NCBI RefSeq assembly: GCF_007970665.1
Contig: NZ_CP042430.1
Location: 248,001-312,000 of the forward strand
Direction: 5' to 3'
Origin: Baekduia soli
GTDB lineage: Bacteria; Actinomycetota; Thermoleophilia; Solirubrobacterales; Solirubrobacteraceae
Length of the DNA: 64,000 nt
A program made the translations under genes and the position numbers. Shown one piece after another: positions 41,470 through 50,318 of this stretch; within the stretch, counting starts at the first letter, position 1, and each line of letters starts with the position of its first letter. The notes under the pieces are model-generated. The model was not told where the DNA came from. It was given only the letters and a program-made list of their open reading frames with translations, and did no database searches.

Positions 41470-41709
41470 ATGACCGGCGATCGAGATGGGCGAGCTCACG
41501 CGCGGGATGTTGCTGCGGCCAAGCGGGATGCCGAGGCAGCGGTTCGTGACGGCCTGATGGACGAGACGACGATGAGCGAGCGCGAGTTGGATGCTCGGAA
41601 GCAGGCACGGGCCGATCGCGAGGCCTCGCTGGCGGATCGCATGGCGTCTGGCGCCGATCGCGAGGCGGCGGCCGAGGCTCGCCGGGCGGCGCAGCGCAGC
41701 GGCGAGTAG
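41470..41709 (+). CDS. Small highly charged helical protein, unknown
   Basis: 79 residues (MTGDRDGRAHARDVAAAKRD...), almost entirely Ala/Arg/Asp/Glu with repeats of the type ADREAS/ADREAA. Predicted long helix, possibly a coiled coil or nucleic-acid-associated protein. It lies downstream of RNA-like element E1 and ends 3 bp from the convergent Cys/His protein gene. Confidence 0.5.
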   Translation: MTGDRDGRAHARDVAAAKRDAEAAVRDGLMDETTMSERELDARKQARADREASLADRMASGADREAAAEARRAAQRSGE

Positions 41710-41712
41710 CAG

Positions 41713-41922
41713 CTAGGGCTGCCAGGGCCGGCGTGGATTGGTCGGGTCGCCGGTGTACCAGGACCAGAATTCGCGCGTCTTCGGCGTACGCAGGTCGGCG
41801 TCAGCGATGGCCGTGTGGCGGTCGCACAGGTAGATCGGCGCGTGCGCGGTGCCGACTTGGACCGAGCGCGTCTCGGTGCTGAGCTTGTCGCACGCTGGGA
41901 ATTCGCATCGTGTGAGGGTCAT
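41713..41922 (-). CDS. Small Cys/His (zinc-finger-like) protein, copy 2
   Basis: 69 residues from the ATG of MTLTRCEFPACDK. CEFPAC, LCDRH and RTPKTREFWSWYTG line up with CDSPGC, LCRRH and RTPRNQDFWRWVG of the protein at 29429-29662. A strong 15-bp inverted repeat lies 25 bp upstream of this start. Function unknown; probably zinc-binding. Confidence 0.62.
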   Translation of the reverse strand: MTLTRCEFPACDKLSTETRSVQVGTAHAPIYLCDRHTAIADADLRTPKTREFWSWYTGDPTNPRRPWQP

Positions 41923-41946
41923 GGCGTCGTCTGGGTCGAGGAAGGT

Positions 41947-41983
41947 GAGTGCGCTCTGCTCCCCCAGAGAGCAGAGCGCACTC
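41947..41983. promoter_or_regulatory. Perfect 15-bp inverted repeat between divergent small genes
   Basis: GAGTGCGCTCTGCTC and its exact reverse complement are separated by CCCCAGA. It sits between the Cys/His gene at 41922 (minus) and its relative at 42138 (plus). Either a strong operator or a hairpin in the 5' leader of the minus-strand gene. Confidence 0.6.
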
Positions 41984-42137
41984 GTACTGACCGGGATGTC
42001 CCTCCCACACGTCGTGTTCGGTCGGGCGATATGAGCGTTGCTGCGCCAGAGTCCGAAAACTGACGTACTGGACGGACGCGTCGTCGGAGTTGCTGAGGAC
42101 ATCCTCAGCAGTCAGCGCTGCTCGGTATGTTCGCGGC

Positions 42138-42338
42138 ATGTTGGTGTCCCAGGACGGCCGCGCGGGGTTCCTGGTCTGCGACCACCCGTTGTGCGATCGC
42201 ACGAGTGATCGATTCGTTGCCTATCTGGGCGGGTCGTTGCCGGATGGCTGGGTGATCTCCGTCCGGTTTCGCAGTCAGGGCCTGGCCGGCCACCTGTGCC
42301 CCCGGCACGCGGGAGAGACCACCGCGACGCCGTCGTGA
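42138..42338 (+). CDS. Small Cys/His (zinc-finger-like) protein, copy 3
   Basis: 66 residues from MLVSQDGRAGFLVCDHPLCD. CDHPLC and HLCPRH match the two metal-site parts of the other island copies; the RTP...FWxW tail is missing. Divergent from copy 2 with a shared palindromic gap. Confidence 0.52.
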   Translation: MLVSQDGRAGFLVCDHPLCDRTSDRFVAYLGGSLPDGWVISVRFRSQGLAGHLCPRHAGETTATPS

Positions 42339-42448
42339 GGGAGGCCAACCCCCTTATCGCGGTCCGGGCCGAGAACAACGCGTAAGCTCGATAGCCCTAG
42401 CCGCCGATGACGGGTACCGAGAGACGTGGCCATCGGTCTGGATAAAGC

Positions 42449-42499
42449 GCGGCCGGCGGCCCGCAGCGCACATCGGGTACGCCGAAGACCGCCGGCCGC
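42449..42499. repeat. 11-bp inverted repeat with a 29-nt loop
   Basis: GCGGCCGGCGG (42449) and CCGCCGGCCGC (42489) are exact reverse complements. A hairpin this GC-rich could end transcription of the 42138 gene or be part of a small RNA; no U-tract follows. Confidence 0.4.
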
Positions 42500-43573
42500 T
42501 AGCTGAAACCCTGTCCCGGGTTCGCCGCCAACATACTCCGGCGCCGGTCAGCGACTTCAGGTATGAGTTCGCTGTCACATTCAGCGTCCTGCAACCTGCG
42601 GAGGGACGGGTCGTCGCTTCTGTGGCTCGCGTGGCCGTCCTGAGTCGCGGCACAGGTCGGTCCGCGAGGCCTGTTAGGTTCGCGCCACAACGACTGCTCT
42701 GGTGGTCCGTAGGCTGGCGACGCCGCGGCCACCACACCGCATGGGTCGTCAGGGGTACGGGAAGAACACCGACTGCGCCCGGGTCAGCCCTCGAGTTCAC
42801 CGGGCGTGGCGGCGGCCGGGTCCCTGCATCCCTGGCCGCCGTCATGGCTTGGGCTTCGTCGGACGTAGCCTCGGGCGTGCGTGTCACCCCGACCGCAGTC
42901 CTCATTTCTATGCCTGTCGTGTGTCTGGGATGCGGACCCCGAGCACGAGGTCGGCTTGCAGACGGCAGGGATGATCTGCACCCCATGCGGTTCAGTCTCT
43001 CGGACCGCCTGCCTAGGGTCTGGTGCATGGCCGGGACAGCCTGAAGAGCTGCATCGTGCCGCCATGAGGTTTGGCGACGCGGTCACCGTGGCCTTGGTGC
43101 GTTCCCGCCCCGGCAGGGGATATGGGCCGGGACGGCCGCACGGCAAGCCACGGGAAGATCCTGATCCACGTGGCCGCGAGCACCATTCCTTGGACGTTGT
43201 CGCCAAGCCGGTGCGACGCCCGTTGCACGGGCTTTGCCGGCCGAGGTGCGCGACTACCAGAACCTCGCCGCGGCTTGGAGGTCGCCCCGTGGTTGCTCCG
43301 GCCGACTACGCGGTGAAGTCAACGGCGGTGGAAGGCCTCGACGAGCTGCACGAGGCGGGCATGGCGGTCCTTGGGCCCAGCCGCACGTAACGGCTCGAGT
43401 CGTTCGCGTGCCTTGGTGAAGCGGGCCAGCCTGTGCTTCGAATGCGAGTCCACCGCCGCGACCGATGCGCCCCTGTCTTGAAGAATGGACATGGACACGT
43501 TATTCCCGAGCGACGCAGCGATCGAACTCAGGCAGTTGTGAACCGCGCCTTGGTGGGAGTGGCGTTCCGGCTG
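42500..43573. other. 1-kb region without a recognised gene
   Basis: Only short frames with shuffled-looking composition on both strands. Possibly decayed genes; none identifiable. Confidence 0.4.
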
Positions 43574-43635
43574 GGCCAGAGCCCGGAACGCTGCCTCAGC
43601 CCGGGCGGGCCAGTGCCCGGAACGCTCCCTCAGCC
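43574..43635. repeat. 28-bp tandem direct repeat (period 34)
   Basis: GGCCAG-N-GCCCGGAACGCT-N-CCTCAGCC occurs at 43574-43601 and 43608-43635, with two base differences. It overlaps the end of the small membrane ORF on the minus strand. Confidence 0.6.
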
Positions 43636-43863
43636 AGGGTTCGCGGACGTGCGGAGGCGCGGCGACTCCGTCGCCAGACATCCCAGCGACGAGGCGATCC
43701 CAAACCGACGCTTCCCGCTAGTGCGTCGGCCGCGGCCGACCAACTCTGACGCGCTTGCACAGTACGCCTCGAGCCCGCCGCCTAGACCACCGAACACGGA
43801 GGCCAATCCGAGACCGACGGCGATGATCAGGACCAACGCGATGATCGCGATTCCGCCTTCCAT
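43630..43863 (-). CDS. Possible small membrane protein, unknown
   Basis: 77 residues beginning MEGGIAIIALVLIIAVGLGL with a Gly-rich turn after the helix and a basic tail. GGGAA lies three bases before the ATG. The tail beyond residue 50 overlaps the direct repeat and may not be original. Confidence 0.4.
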   Translation of the reverse strand: MEGGIAIIALVLIIAVGLGLASVFGGLGGGLEAYCASASELVGRGRRTSGKRRFGIASSLGCLATESPRLRTSANPG

Positions 43864-43968
43864 GATTCCCGGAGTAGCCGGTGCATGTGACCCACAAGCC
43901 GAGTTCGACGGACGCGGCTTCCTTCAGAAGGCGCGACCGGCAGAGGCGTCTGATCGACAACCTCTTCG

Positions 43969-44220
43969 TCACCTAGATTGTGCGGCCCAGCACCTACCGA
44001 GACGCGGCCTTGGAGCCCTTGACGGCCGCTGGCGCGACTGATCGAGCACGGCGGGGTGATGCGCATCGACGTCGATACCCGTCATTAACCGCAGCCCTGT
44101 CGCAGCCCGACGTGTTCGGCGATGGTGCGCGGCGGCCCGGCTCGCCGCCTGGACGCGCGGTCGCGTTGGACGGGCGCCCCGCCGGCGACTCGACCCGGGC
44201 TGGGTCATCTCGAAGGTCAT
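43969..44220 (-). CDS. Possible small basic protein with strong ribosome site
   Basis: The ATG at 44220 follows AAGGAG at eight bases, the best ribosome site in this stretch. The frame gives MTFEMTQPGSS and then a long Arg/Ala run without domain features. The start may belong to a gene that has since lost its frame. Confidence 0.28.
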   Translation of the reverse strand: MTFEMTQPGSSRRRGARPTRPRVQAASRAAAHHRRTRRAATGLRLMTGIDVDAHHPAVLDQSRQRPSRAPRPRLGRCWAAQSR

Positions 44221-44644
44221 GAGCGGATCTCCTTCGCGCGTCCTACGTGCATCGTTCGCCGCGCCGTCGGGCCAGACAAGGCGCCAAGCGCGTAGCAACG
44301 CGCCTCACCAGTACTCCGAGAACCACGGTGCACGCCGGGGCAACTCGGCGAGGGGCTACCCGACGGCGAGTCATGCACTGCTCTCTATACGTCACCACGG
44401 AAGTCCCTGCGCCGAGTCGCGCATGTGGCGCGCCTGATGCTTGGCAGCGGCAGAAGCGCTGCCTCGTTAGATGCCACATCCGACACTCGCCGACGCGCCT
44501 ACGCCCCGCTCAGTCGGTCGCCCGGAGCCAGGATGGGACCAGCGCGCGCAGCCACGACGTCGCCGCCACAATACGTGGGCCTCAGCCGTATGTGCCAAGG
44601 GCCAACCCGACGAGCGAGCACCGGCGCCCGCGTGACAGGCCTGG
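44221..44644. other. Region without a recognised gene
   Basis: No coding signal or structure of note. Confidence 0.35.
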
Positions 44645-45040
44645 TTACTCAGCGCCAGCTGCGAAGTTCATCCGCACGCGCGTGCCGCCCTCAGGCCGGT
44701 TTTGCACGTCGAAGTGTTCGCAGAGCGAGGCGATTAGCGGCAGGCCAGGCCCAGCCCGGGACTGTCTGCGCGGGGCCGCACGCCGCGTCCGTCGTCGCAA
44801 ACGGTGATGTTAAGACCGTCATCGGGCACGCGGTAGGCGTGCAGCTCGATGTCCCCGGGTGCGGAGCAGTCGGTGTAGGCGTGCATCACGACGTTGGTCA
44901 GCGCCTCTGACACCGCCACCGCTAGGCCTTCGGTCCGCGGCCCCGTGCTCGTTGGCATACGCCACGACTTGGTGGCGCGCGCGACGGACCGCCTCAGGGA
45001 CAGCGGAGAAACGCCAGACTTCGGCGGTAGGCGGTTCCAT
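44645..45040 (-). pseudogene. RsbW/SpoIIAB-type anti-sigma kinase, two frameshifts
   Basis: The N-terminus starts at 45040 (MEPPTAEVWRFSAVPEAVRR...VVAYANEHGA), typical of RsbW-like HATPase proteins. After a shift near 44940 it continues as EGLAVAVSEALTNVVMHAY (N box) and ITVCDDGRGVRP (G1 box). After a second shift near 44745 it ends GLPLIASLCEHFDV, GGTRVRMNF and stops at 44645. All parts of the fold are present and in order, so decay is recent or the shifts are sequence errors. It was probably the kinase for one of the island STAS proteins; a STAS gene reads divergently 209 bp away. Confidence 0.75.
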
Positions 45041-45248
45041 GTGCTGGTGGTGCCCGGCGAGGAGAGCGCCGCGAAGCAGTTGCGAACGGATTGTCAGCGT
45101 ACAGACGGCGGCGGTAGCATACGCGCCACTTCTTAAGGCGCGTTGACCGTCGCGAGGTAAGAGGAAGACCAGGTAGCGAGCGATCGCCCGATTTTCGAAT
45201 CCCGCCCCGTTTGAGCTGGACCAGGAGCGTTGGAGCGACGGCACGATT

Positions 45249-45515
45249 GTGCTGTGGGTCCGGGGAGAGCTGGATGTGGTGTCGACGCCAGTTCTGCGCG
45301 ACATGCTCGACGCGCTGGCCGGAAAGGGTCGGACCGTAATGGTCAACGTGCGAGAGGTCACCTTCATGGACTCCACGGGCCTGAACCTGCTGATCCGGTC
45401 CAAGCAGCACGCCGAGCAGGACGGCTGGTCCCTGAGAGTGGCACGCGAGGTATCGCCACAGGTCGCCCGGCTCTTTGAGCTGACGGCCATCTCGGAGTAC
45501 CTGCTGTCCGAGTAA
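45249..45515 (+). CDS. STAS-domain anti-sigma factor antagonist, start uncertain
   Basis: 88 residues from the GTG at 45249. VRGELDVVSTPVLRDML and VREVTFMDSTGLNLLI hold the STAS core and the phospho-acceptor Ser. Coding-like sequence (FELDQERWSDGTIVLW) continues upstream in frame to 45177, where a stop lies, without an ATG, GTG or TTG. So the true start is either lost, or the first strand is translated from a non-standard codon. Close relative of the STAS gene at 24977 in layout. The RsbW remnant lies divergently. Confidence 0.75.
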   Translation: MLWVRGELDVVSTPVLRDMLDALAGKGRTVMVNVREVTFMDSTGLNLLIRSKQHAEQDGWSLRVAREVSPQVARLFELTAISEYLLSE

Positions 45516-45549
45516 AGGCTCCCGGGCGCCCACGCCGACGGGCACAGCA

Positions 45550-45820
45550 CTGACGGCCTCGAAGCAGCGCATCGCCGTCGGCGGCGCCGAGGTCCATGAC
45601 TGTCAGCGTGAGTCCGGGTCCAAGGCTGCCACGTTCGGCCCCCAACACACCGACCGTGAGGTTCACCAGCAGGACATCTCCGAGGCCAAGGACGAGGTCG
45701 ACATGGGCCGCAACAGGGACAACCGCAACGACGCGAAGGACGAAATCCCGATGCTTACCCAGCACCTGCAGATCGCACAGCAGCTCGGCGGCCAGCTCGC
45801 CGCCGGCCCTCTCGGCTAGA
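45550..45820 (+). other. Open frame without start, possible gene fragment
   Basis: One frame is open for about 90 codons ending at the TAG near 45820 (ending TQHLQIAQQLGGQLAAGPLG), rich in Asp/Arg/Gln. No start codon, no known domain. Possibly a relic of a small charged protein. Confidence 0.25.
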
Positions 45821-45839
45821 CCATCCGCGGGAGTGTCCT

Positions 45840-46252
45840 GAGACCTGGACGCACAGCCGCCTCATCTGCGCCGCCGGGCTACGCCAGATCGCTCGATGCG
45901 GGCCAGGCGCCGAGCAGGCCGCCCGCTGGGTCTCGCTCGCGGACACGATCGTCTCTGACACCGCAGCACACGCGGTCCATCCCTCCGGGCGTTGGCAGCG
46001 CTCGCCAGGCGACGTGCGCGTGGACGCCGCCCTGTTGCTGCCTGCCATCCGCGGCGCGATCCCGGCCTCCGACCCCCGCTCACTCGCACGCTCCAGGCCG
46101 TCGCGACAGAGCTCACCCAAGACGGCTACTGCTACCGCTATCGCCCTGACGAACGGCCCCTGGGAACGTCTGAAGGTGCGTTCCTGCTCTGCGGCTTCCT
46201 GTTGTCGCTCGCGTTCGCCCAGCAGGGCGACCACGTCAGCGCCACCCGCTGA
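45840..46252 (+). pseudogene. Fragment of a GH15 family glycoside hydrolase
   Basis: From about 45843 a frame reads HSRLICAAGLRQIA, then GRWQRSPGDVRVDAALLLPA and RGAIPASDPRS. Near 46085 it shifts to another frame with TLQAVATELTQDGYCYRYRP and EGAFLLCGFLLSLAFAQQGD, ending at 46252. This is the C-terminal half of the GH15 (glucoamylase/trehalase-like) catalytic barrel. The N-terminal half, with the first catalytic acid, and the last part are missing. Confidence 0.7.
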
Positions 46253-46595
46253 GCAAGGATGCCGAGGGCGCCGACGGCGTGGCGCTGCGGCGGTGGCGGT
46301 CGGCCTCTCTCCATCCCGGCCGCCACCGGCCATCCGCTCGCACCGGACGGGGCCTCCACCCCTTGGCCCGGGTGCACCGTGGTGGTTCCCGTTGCGTCTC
46401 GGTGATGGACGCTGCCAGCCGGTCCGACTGTCCGGCGCAGGACCACCGGCCGGCGGGGTCGCATGGCGAGGCGTCGCGGCGGCGATGACGCCCATGGACA
46501 CCAAGAAGGGCAACGGCCGTCTCCAATGCCCTCCTCCCGTCCCCTGTCGCCCGCGGCCTCATACCTGTCGCGGACTCTCGGCAGGATCTGGTTTC
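46253..46595. other. Region without a recognised gene
   Basis: Between the hydrolase fragment and a terminator-like hairpin. Nothing recognisable on either strand. Confidence 0.35.
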
Positions 46596-46625
46596 ACCGT
46601 CGGCCCCCTTATCGGGGCCGACGGT
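46596..46625 (-). terminator. Terminator-like hairpin after the two small minus-strand genes
   Basis: ACCGTCGGCCCC and GGGGCCGACGGT pair perfectly (12 bp) around CTTATC. It starts 14 bp past the stop of the 46640 gene on the minus strand. No T-run follows, so it resembles the GC-only terminators common in actinobacteria. Confidence 0.6.
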
Positions 46626-46639
46626 CGTTCAGGATCCCC

Positions 46640-46906
46640 TCAGGCGGTGGGGCGGTGGTCGTCGTCGGACGCGGCGCCGTGTTGGTCGGGGCCGGTCGCC
46701 GTCAGCGCCTCGAGGGTGGTGCTGCCGACCTGAAGGCGCATGGCGATTTCTGCCGTGGTCAGGCCGAGGTTCAGCGCCTCACGCACTAAGACCACGATCC
46801 GAGCTAGGGCCGGCGCCGCGACGGGGTCGCCGTGTCGTCGAGTGATGGAGCGTCGATGCCCCTCGACGGTCAGCTGGCTTCGTATCTCGTCGATGCGCTC
46901 GGTCAT
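46640..46906 (-). CDS. Small helix-turn-helix-like protein, unknown
   Basis: 88 residues. The segment LGLTTAEIAMRLQVGSTTLE has the spacing of a LuxR/sigma-70 region 4 type recognition helix. It overlaps the upstream CxxC protein gene by four bases (ATGA) and is followed by a terminator-like hairpin, so the pair forms a compact operon. Possibly a DNA-binding regulator. Confidence 0.55.
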   Translation of the reverse strand: MTERIDEIRSQLTVEGHRRSITRRHGDPVAAPALARIVVLVREALNLGLTTAEIAMRLQVGSTTLEALTATGPDQHGAASDDDHRPTA

Positions 46907-47097
46907 GCTGGCGCGGGCGGGCCGGGATTGATGTGACGGCGCACCCGCAGATGCCGTTGGCGTTGCATGACCAACGCGAGTGCATCGGTGGTCGTCATTT
47001 CGGCCAGCCGTCGGCGACAGTGCGAACAGCGGTCAGGGCGCGGGTCGCCTGCATGGATCTTCAAGCAGGTGGGACAGACAGCGCAGGTCGCAGGCAA
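46903..47097 (-). CDS. Small CxxC...CxxC zinc-ribbon-like protein
   Basis: 64 residues with CPTCLKIHAGDPRPDRCSHC, a four-cysteine zinc ribbon, then a basic tail (RQRHLRVRRH). Translationally coupled to the HTH-like gene. Probably nucleic-acid or protein binding; unrelated in spacing to the CxxPxC family of this island. Confidence 0.58.
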   Translation of the reverse strand: MPATCAVCPTCLKIHAGDPRPDRCSHCRRRLAEMTTTDALALVMQRQRHLRVRRHINPGPPAPA

Positions 47098-47479
47098 CGG
47101 TAACTCCGATCACGTCCAGAGGTGATGTGTCCGTTGCTTCCCCACTTGCCTGCAATAACAGTGAGGCCGCGTGCCGGTCTGATCCGACGGAGTCCTTGGA
47201 GGCTCCGAGAACGTCGCCGTGCCAAATTGTACTTCGAACGCAGTGCCCTAAGAGCGTCAGACGTGTGGTCCTCGGCCGCGACGTCAGGGCTCCGACGTCC
47301 CGGCGCTGACGTCTCGGTAAGAGGTCAAGTTCAGGGGGTCGCGGCGAAGATCATGCGCAGGCGGCCGAGCTCTCCCTGCGACGGCCGGTGCGCCGGGGCG
47401 TTCCGCGCCACCACCCGATGTGGGTCCCTGCGCGGACGATTCCCCGCTGGTTGCCCCGTCCCGGAACCACACTGGCGCC
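47098..47479. other. Region without a recognised gene; upstream of the PKD protein
   Basis: Probably carries the promoters of the divergent CxxC and PKD genes. No clear motif found. Confidence 0.35.
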
Positions 47480-48649
47480 ATGACTGCATATCGCTGGGCT
47501 GCGCCGCGTTTCGTCCTGCTGCTGGTGGCCCTCGCCGCCTGTGTGCTGGGCCTCACCGGCGGCGTCGCCTCGGCGACCCCGCCCGCGGCGAGTTTCACGA
47601 TGAGCCCCGACCCCGCGGTAGTCGATCAGACGGTGACGTTCACCGACACGTCGACCGATCCCGACGGGGGCACGATCGTGGCGCGCGGATGGGACATCAA
47701 CGGAGATGGCGTCATCAGCGATCCGCTCGGCGCACCGGTGGTGCAGCGGACCTACCACACGGCCGGCATGTACACGATCACGCTGCGCGTCACCGACTCC
47801 CAAGGGGAGACCGCCACTCTTCAACGCACCCTCCAGGTCGGCACGAGCGCACCTCCACCCGACCCGACGCCGACGCCGACCCCGGCGCCTCTCCCGACGC
47901 CGACCCCGACCCCGGCGTCCGGTCCGTCGCCGTCGGCATCGAACCGCACGCCGGTCGCGGCATTCACGTTTTCGCCGTTCGCCCCGACCGTGGGGGCGCT
48001 CGTCTCATCTACCTCGGGGTCCAGCGACGCCGACGGATCCCTGGTCCACCAGCTCTGGGACCTCGACGGCGACGGCCAGTTCGACGATGCGGCGGGCGCG
48101 ACGGTGCAAATCGCGTACGCCACTGCCGGAAGCCGGGCCGTGAGCCTCAAGGTGACCGACGACCGCGGCGCCTCCGCGGTGGCGTTTCAGACGGTCCCGG
48201 TCATCGACGCGCCGGCCGGCGCCGCCTCCGGCGCTCCGACGCCCGCGGCCACCAACACGCCGACGACATCCACGAGGACGACCCGCACCCCGCTGCTGGC
48301 CCCGTTCCCGATCGTGCGCATCCGCGGACAGGTCATCGGCTCCGCCGTGCGCCTCTCGGTGCTCAGCGTCAGGGCGCCCGCGCGTTCGACGGTCACCGTG
48401 CGCTGCTCGGGCCGCGGATGCCCAGTCACCCGCTCGGTGCAGCGCGCCGGGTCCCGCACCCGCACCGTACGCCTTGCTCGCCTGGAGCGCACGCTGCGCG
48501 CCGGGACCGTGCTGCGCGTGTCGGTCACGCGCGCGGGCACGGTCGGCAAGTACACGGAGTTCCGCCTACGAAAGGGGCGCGCGCCGGCTCGCCGCGACCT
48601 GTGCCTACGCGACGGGTCACCGCGTCCGTCGGCCTGCCCGGCGGCCTGA
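47480..48649 (+). CDS. Secreted protein with two PKD repeats
   Basis: 389 residues from MTAYRWAAPRF, which gives a signal peptide (FVLLLVALAACVLGLTGGVASA). PKD domain 1 (about 33-122; SFTMSPDPAVVDQTVTFTD, WDINGDGV, YTITLRVTDSQGE), then a Pro-Thr linker with PTPTP repeats, PKD domain 2 (about 155-245; SSDADGSLVHQLWDLDGDGQ), a second Thr-rich linker and a C-terminal basic domain with VRCSGRGCP of a kind common in this group's surface proteins. Likely cell-surface binding or adhesion protein. Confidence 0.85.
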   Translation: MTAYRWAAPRFVLLLVALAACVLGLTGGVASATPPAASFTMSPDPAVVDQTVTFTDTSTDPDGGTIVARGWDINGDGVISDPLGAPVVQRTYHTAGMYTITLRVTDSQGETATLQRTLQVGTSAPPPDPTPTPTPAPLPTPTPTPASGPSPSASNRTPVAAFTFSPFAPTVGALVSSTSGSSDADGSLVHQLWDLDGDGQFDDAAGATVQIAYATAGSRAVSLKVTDDRGASAVAFQTVPVIDAPAGAASGAPTPAATNTPTTSTRTTRTPLLAPFPIVRIRGQVIGSAVRLSVLSVRAPARSTVTVRCSGRGCPVTRSVQRAGSRTRTVRLARLERTLRAGTVLRVSVTRAGTVGKYTEFRLRKGRAPARRDLCLRDGSPRPSACPAA

Positions 48650-49059
48650 TGCTCGGCGCATCGGGCGGGCCGGCTCGGCAAGCACATCGTGTCTCCGCTC
48701 GATCTCGCCACGGCCCTCGACATGACGAGATGAACCCTGGCACATCGCCCAATGGCTGGGCGTGCCTGCCCTGCTGCGGGCCATCGGTATCTCATCCTGC
48801 CGGGCCGCTGCCTGACCTCAAGACATCCTCTGGTCCAAGGCGCAACGATGAGTCCTCCGGCGCATCAGCGCCGCGGCGGCGAACCGGGATCCCCGACGTC
48901 CGGCCGTGCGTCTTGGGGCCACCGTGCCCAGAGCAGGTCACCGGACCAGATCGCGGATCACCGGAGTCGACCATGCCTGGGCTGTGCGTGACATCAGAAC
49001 CACTCGGTGACCGTCGAGATCGCGTTCCGTGTCGCCCCGCCCGCGGGCTTGGGGCAGGC
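48650..49059. other. Region without a recognised gene
   Basis: Convergent gap between the PKD protein and the DUF1345 gene; no good frame or hairpin with T-run. Confidence 0.35.
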
Positions 49060-49737
49060 CTACTTGGCCAGCGACGCTACGAGGTTGATCGTGGTGGCGA
49101 TGATGAGCGTGCCGAACATGTACGACAACAGCGCATGGCGCGTGGCGGTGTGACGGATCGCCTTGGCCTGCAGGTCGGTGTCTGAAACCTGGAAGGTCAT
49201 GCCGATGGTCAGAGACACGTAGCCGAAGTCGGCATAGCTGGGCGGATCGTTCTCATTGAAGCCGATGCCGCCCGGAACGCCTTCGTAGTAGAGGCGGGCG
49301 TAGCGCAAGCAGAAGACCGTGTGCACCACGCTCCAGGCCAGCAGGATGCTGATGATGCTCGCGCCGATCAACAGGTCCTTGGTCGCGCCGCTGCTGTGGC
49401 TGGCGCGCACGAGGATGATGCCCACGGCCAGCAGGCTGGCCAGGCTGCCGGCGAGCAGCAGGCCATCTGAGGCCCCGCGGCGAGGGTCATCGCGCAGGGC
49501 GTGCCGCGCGGTCCCGGCGGCGTCGACCGCCCACACCGACCACCAGATCCAGGCAAGGAACACGACCGCCGCGATGTCCCAGACGGCCAGCGGCACCAGC
49601 CACCAGATGCCGAATGCCGCGACTACGAAACCGGCGAAGACGCCAATGACAGCGCAGACAATGATCCGGACGCTGGCCGACACACCCCGGGCACGCTCTG
49701 GCATCCGCGCCGTCTGCCCGATCGGAGCCTTGCTCAT
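49060..49737 (-). CDS. DUF1345 integral membrane protein
   Basis: 225 residues from MSKAPIGQTARM; frames upstream to 49827 look non-coding. Five or so membrane helices and the DUF1345 signature: HTVFCLRYARLYYEG, YADFGYVSLTIGMTFQVSDTD and HALLSYMFGTLIIATTINLV. Function of the family unknown. Confidence 0.88.
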   Translation of the reverse strand: MSKAPIGQTARMPERARGVSASVRIIVCAVIGVFAGFVVAAFGIWWLVPLAVWDIAAVVFLAWIWWSVWAVDAAGTARHALRDDPRRGASDGLLLAGSLASLLAVGIILVRASHSSGATKDLLIGASIISILLAWSVVHTVFCLRYARLYYEGVPGGIGFNENDPPSYADFGYVSLTIGMTFQVSDTDLQAKAIRHTATRHALLSYMFGTLIIATTINLVASLAK

Positions 49738-50318
49738 GTGATGTGGATACCACGATCCTGTGCTGCGCACCCCCACAAGGGACGGCGGCGGCGCGTCGCG
49801 TGGCCGGCGGATGGCACCGTGCCTCACCGCTGCTCGCGCGGCGTCACCTGCCTACACGACGGCAGGGTGATCCAACCAAGCCGCCGTTCCCAGGCGTCCG
49901 GGGTCCGCCGAACGTCGCGAGGTCGGCTCGCCCATCAATGGACCGGTCGCCAACACCGGCCGAAACAACGCGACCAAGTCTTCCGGCCTAGACAGCGAGC
50001 TGCCACACCGGCTGAGCATCGCCCTACTCGGACGGGGCGTGACCTCGTATGACTTGCGAGCGGCAGACGTCTCGGCACCGTGGCGTTCATCCGCCCCTTG
50101 TCGACGAGAACCATGCCTCCTCGACGCCGCGCGGAAGGTCACGGCTACCGCCAAGAGACGTCAGAGGTGGCCAGCAGCGACAGCGCTTCGCCAAAGCCCA
50201 CTCCCGTCGACACTCGACGCATCCGGCCCCGGACGATCATCTTCATAGTCTGCGCAACGACCGCCGATGCAGCCCACCCCCTAAAAGTTGGGGTGATGTA
50301 CCGCTAGCGTGTTGAGGG
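49738..50318. other. Region without a recognised gene
   Basis: Divergent gap between DUF1345 and metallophosphoesterase genes. Just before the latter CACCCC-N9-GGGGTG (50275-50295) forms a short inverted repeat that may be an operator. Confidence 0.35.

Noticed and set aside
47122-49185. 687-codon frame over the PKD protein
   Set aside because: Arg/Gly/Asp-rich shadow; the 47480 frame has a signal peptide and two PKD domains.
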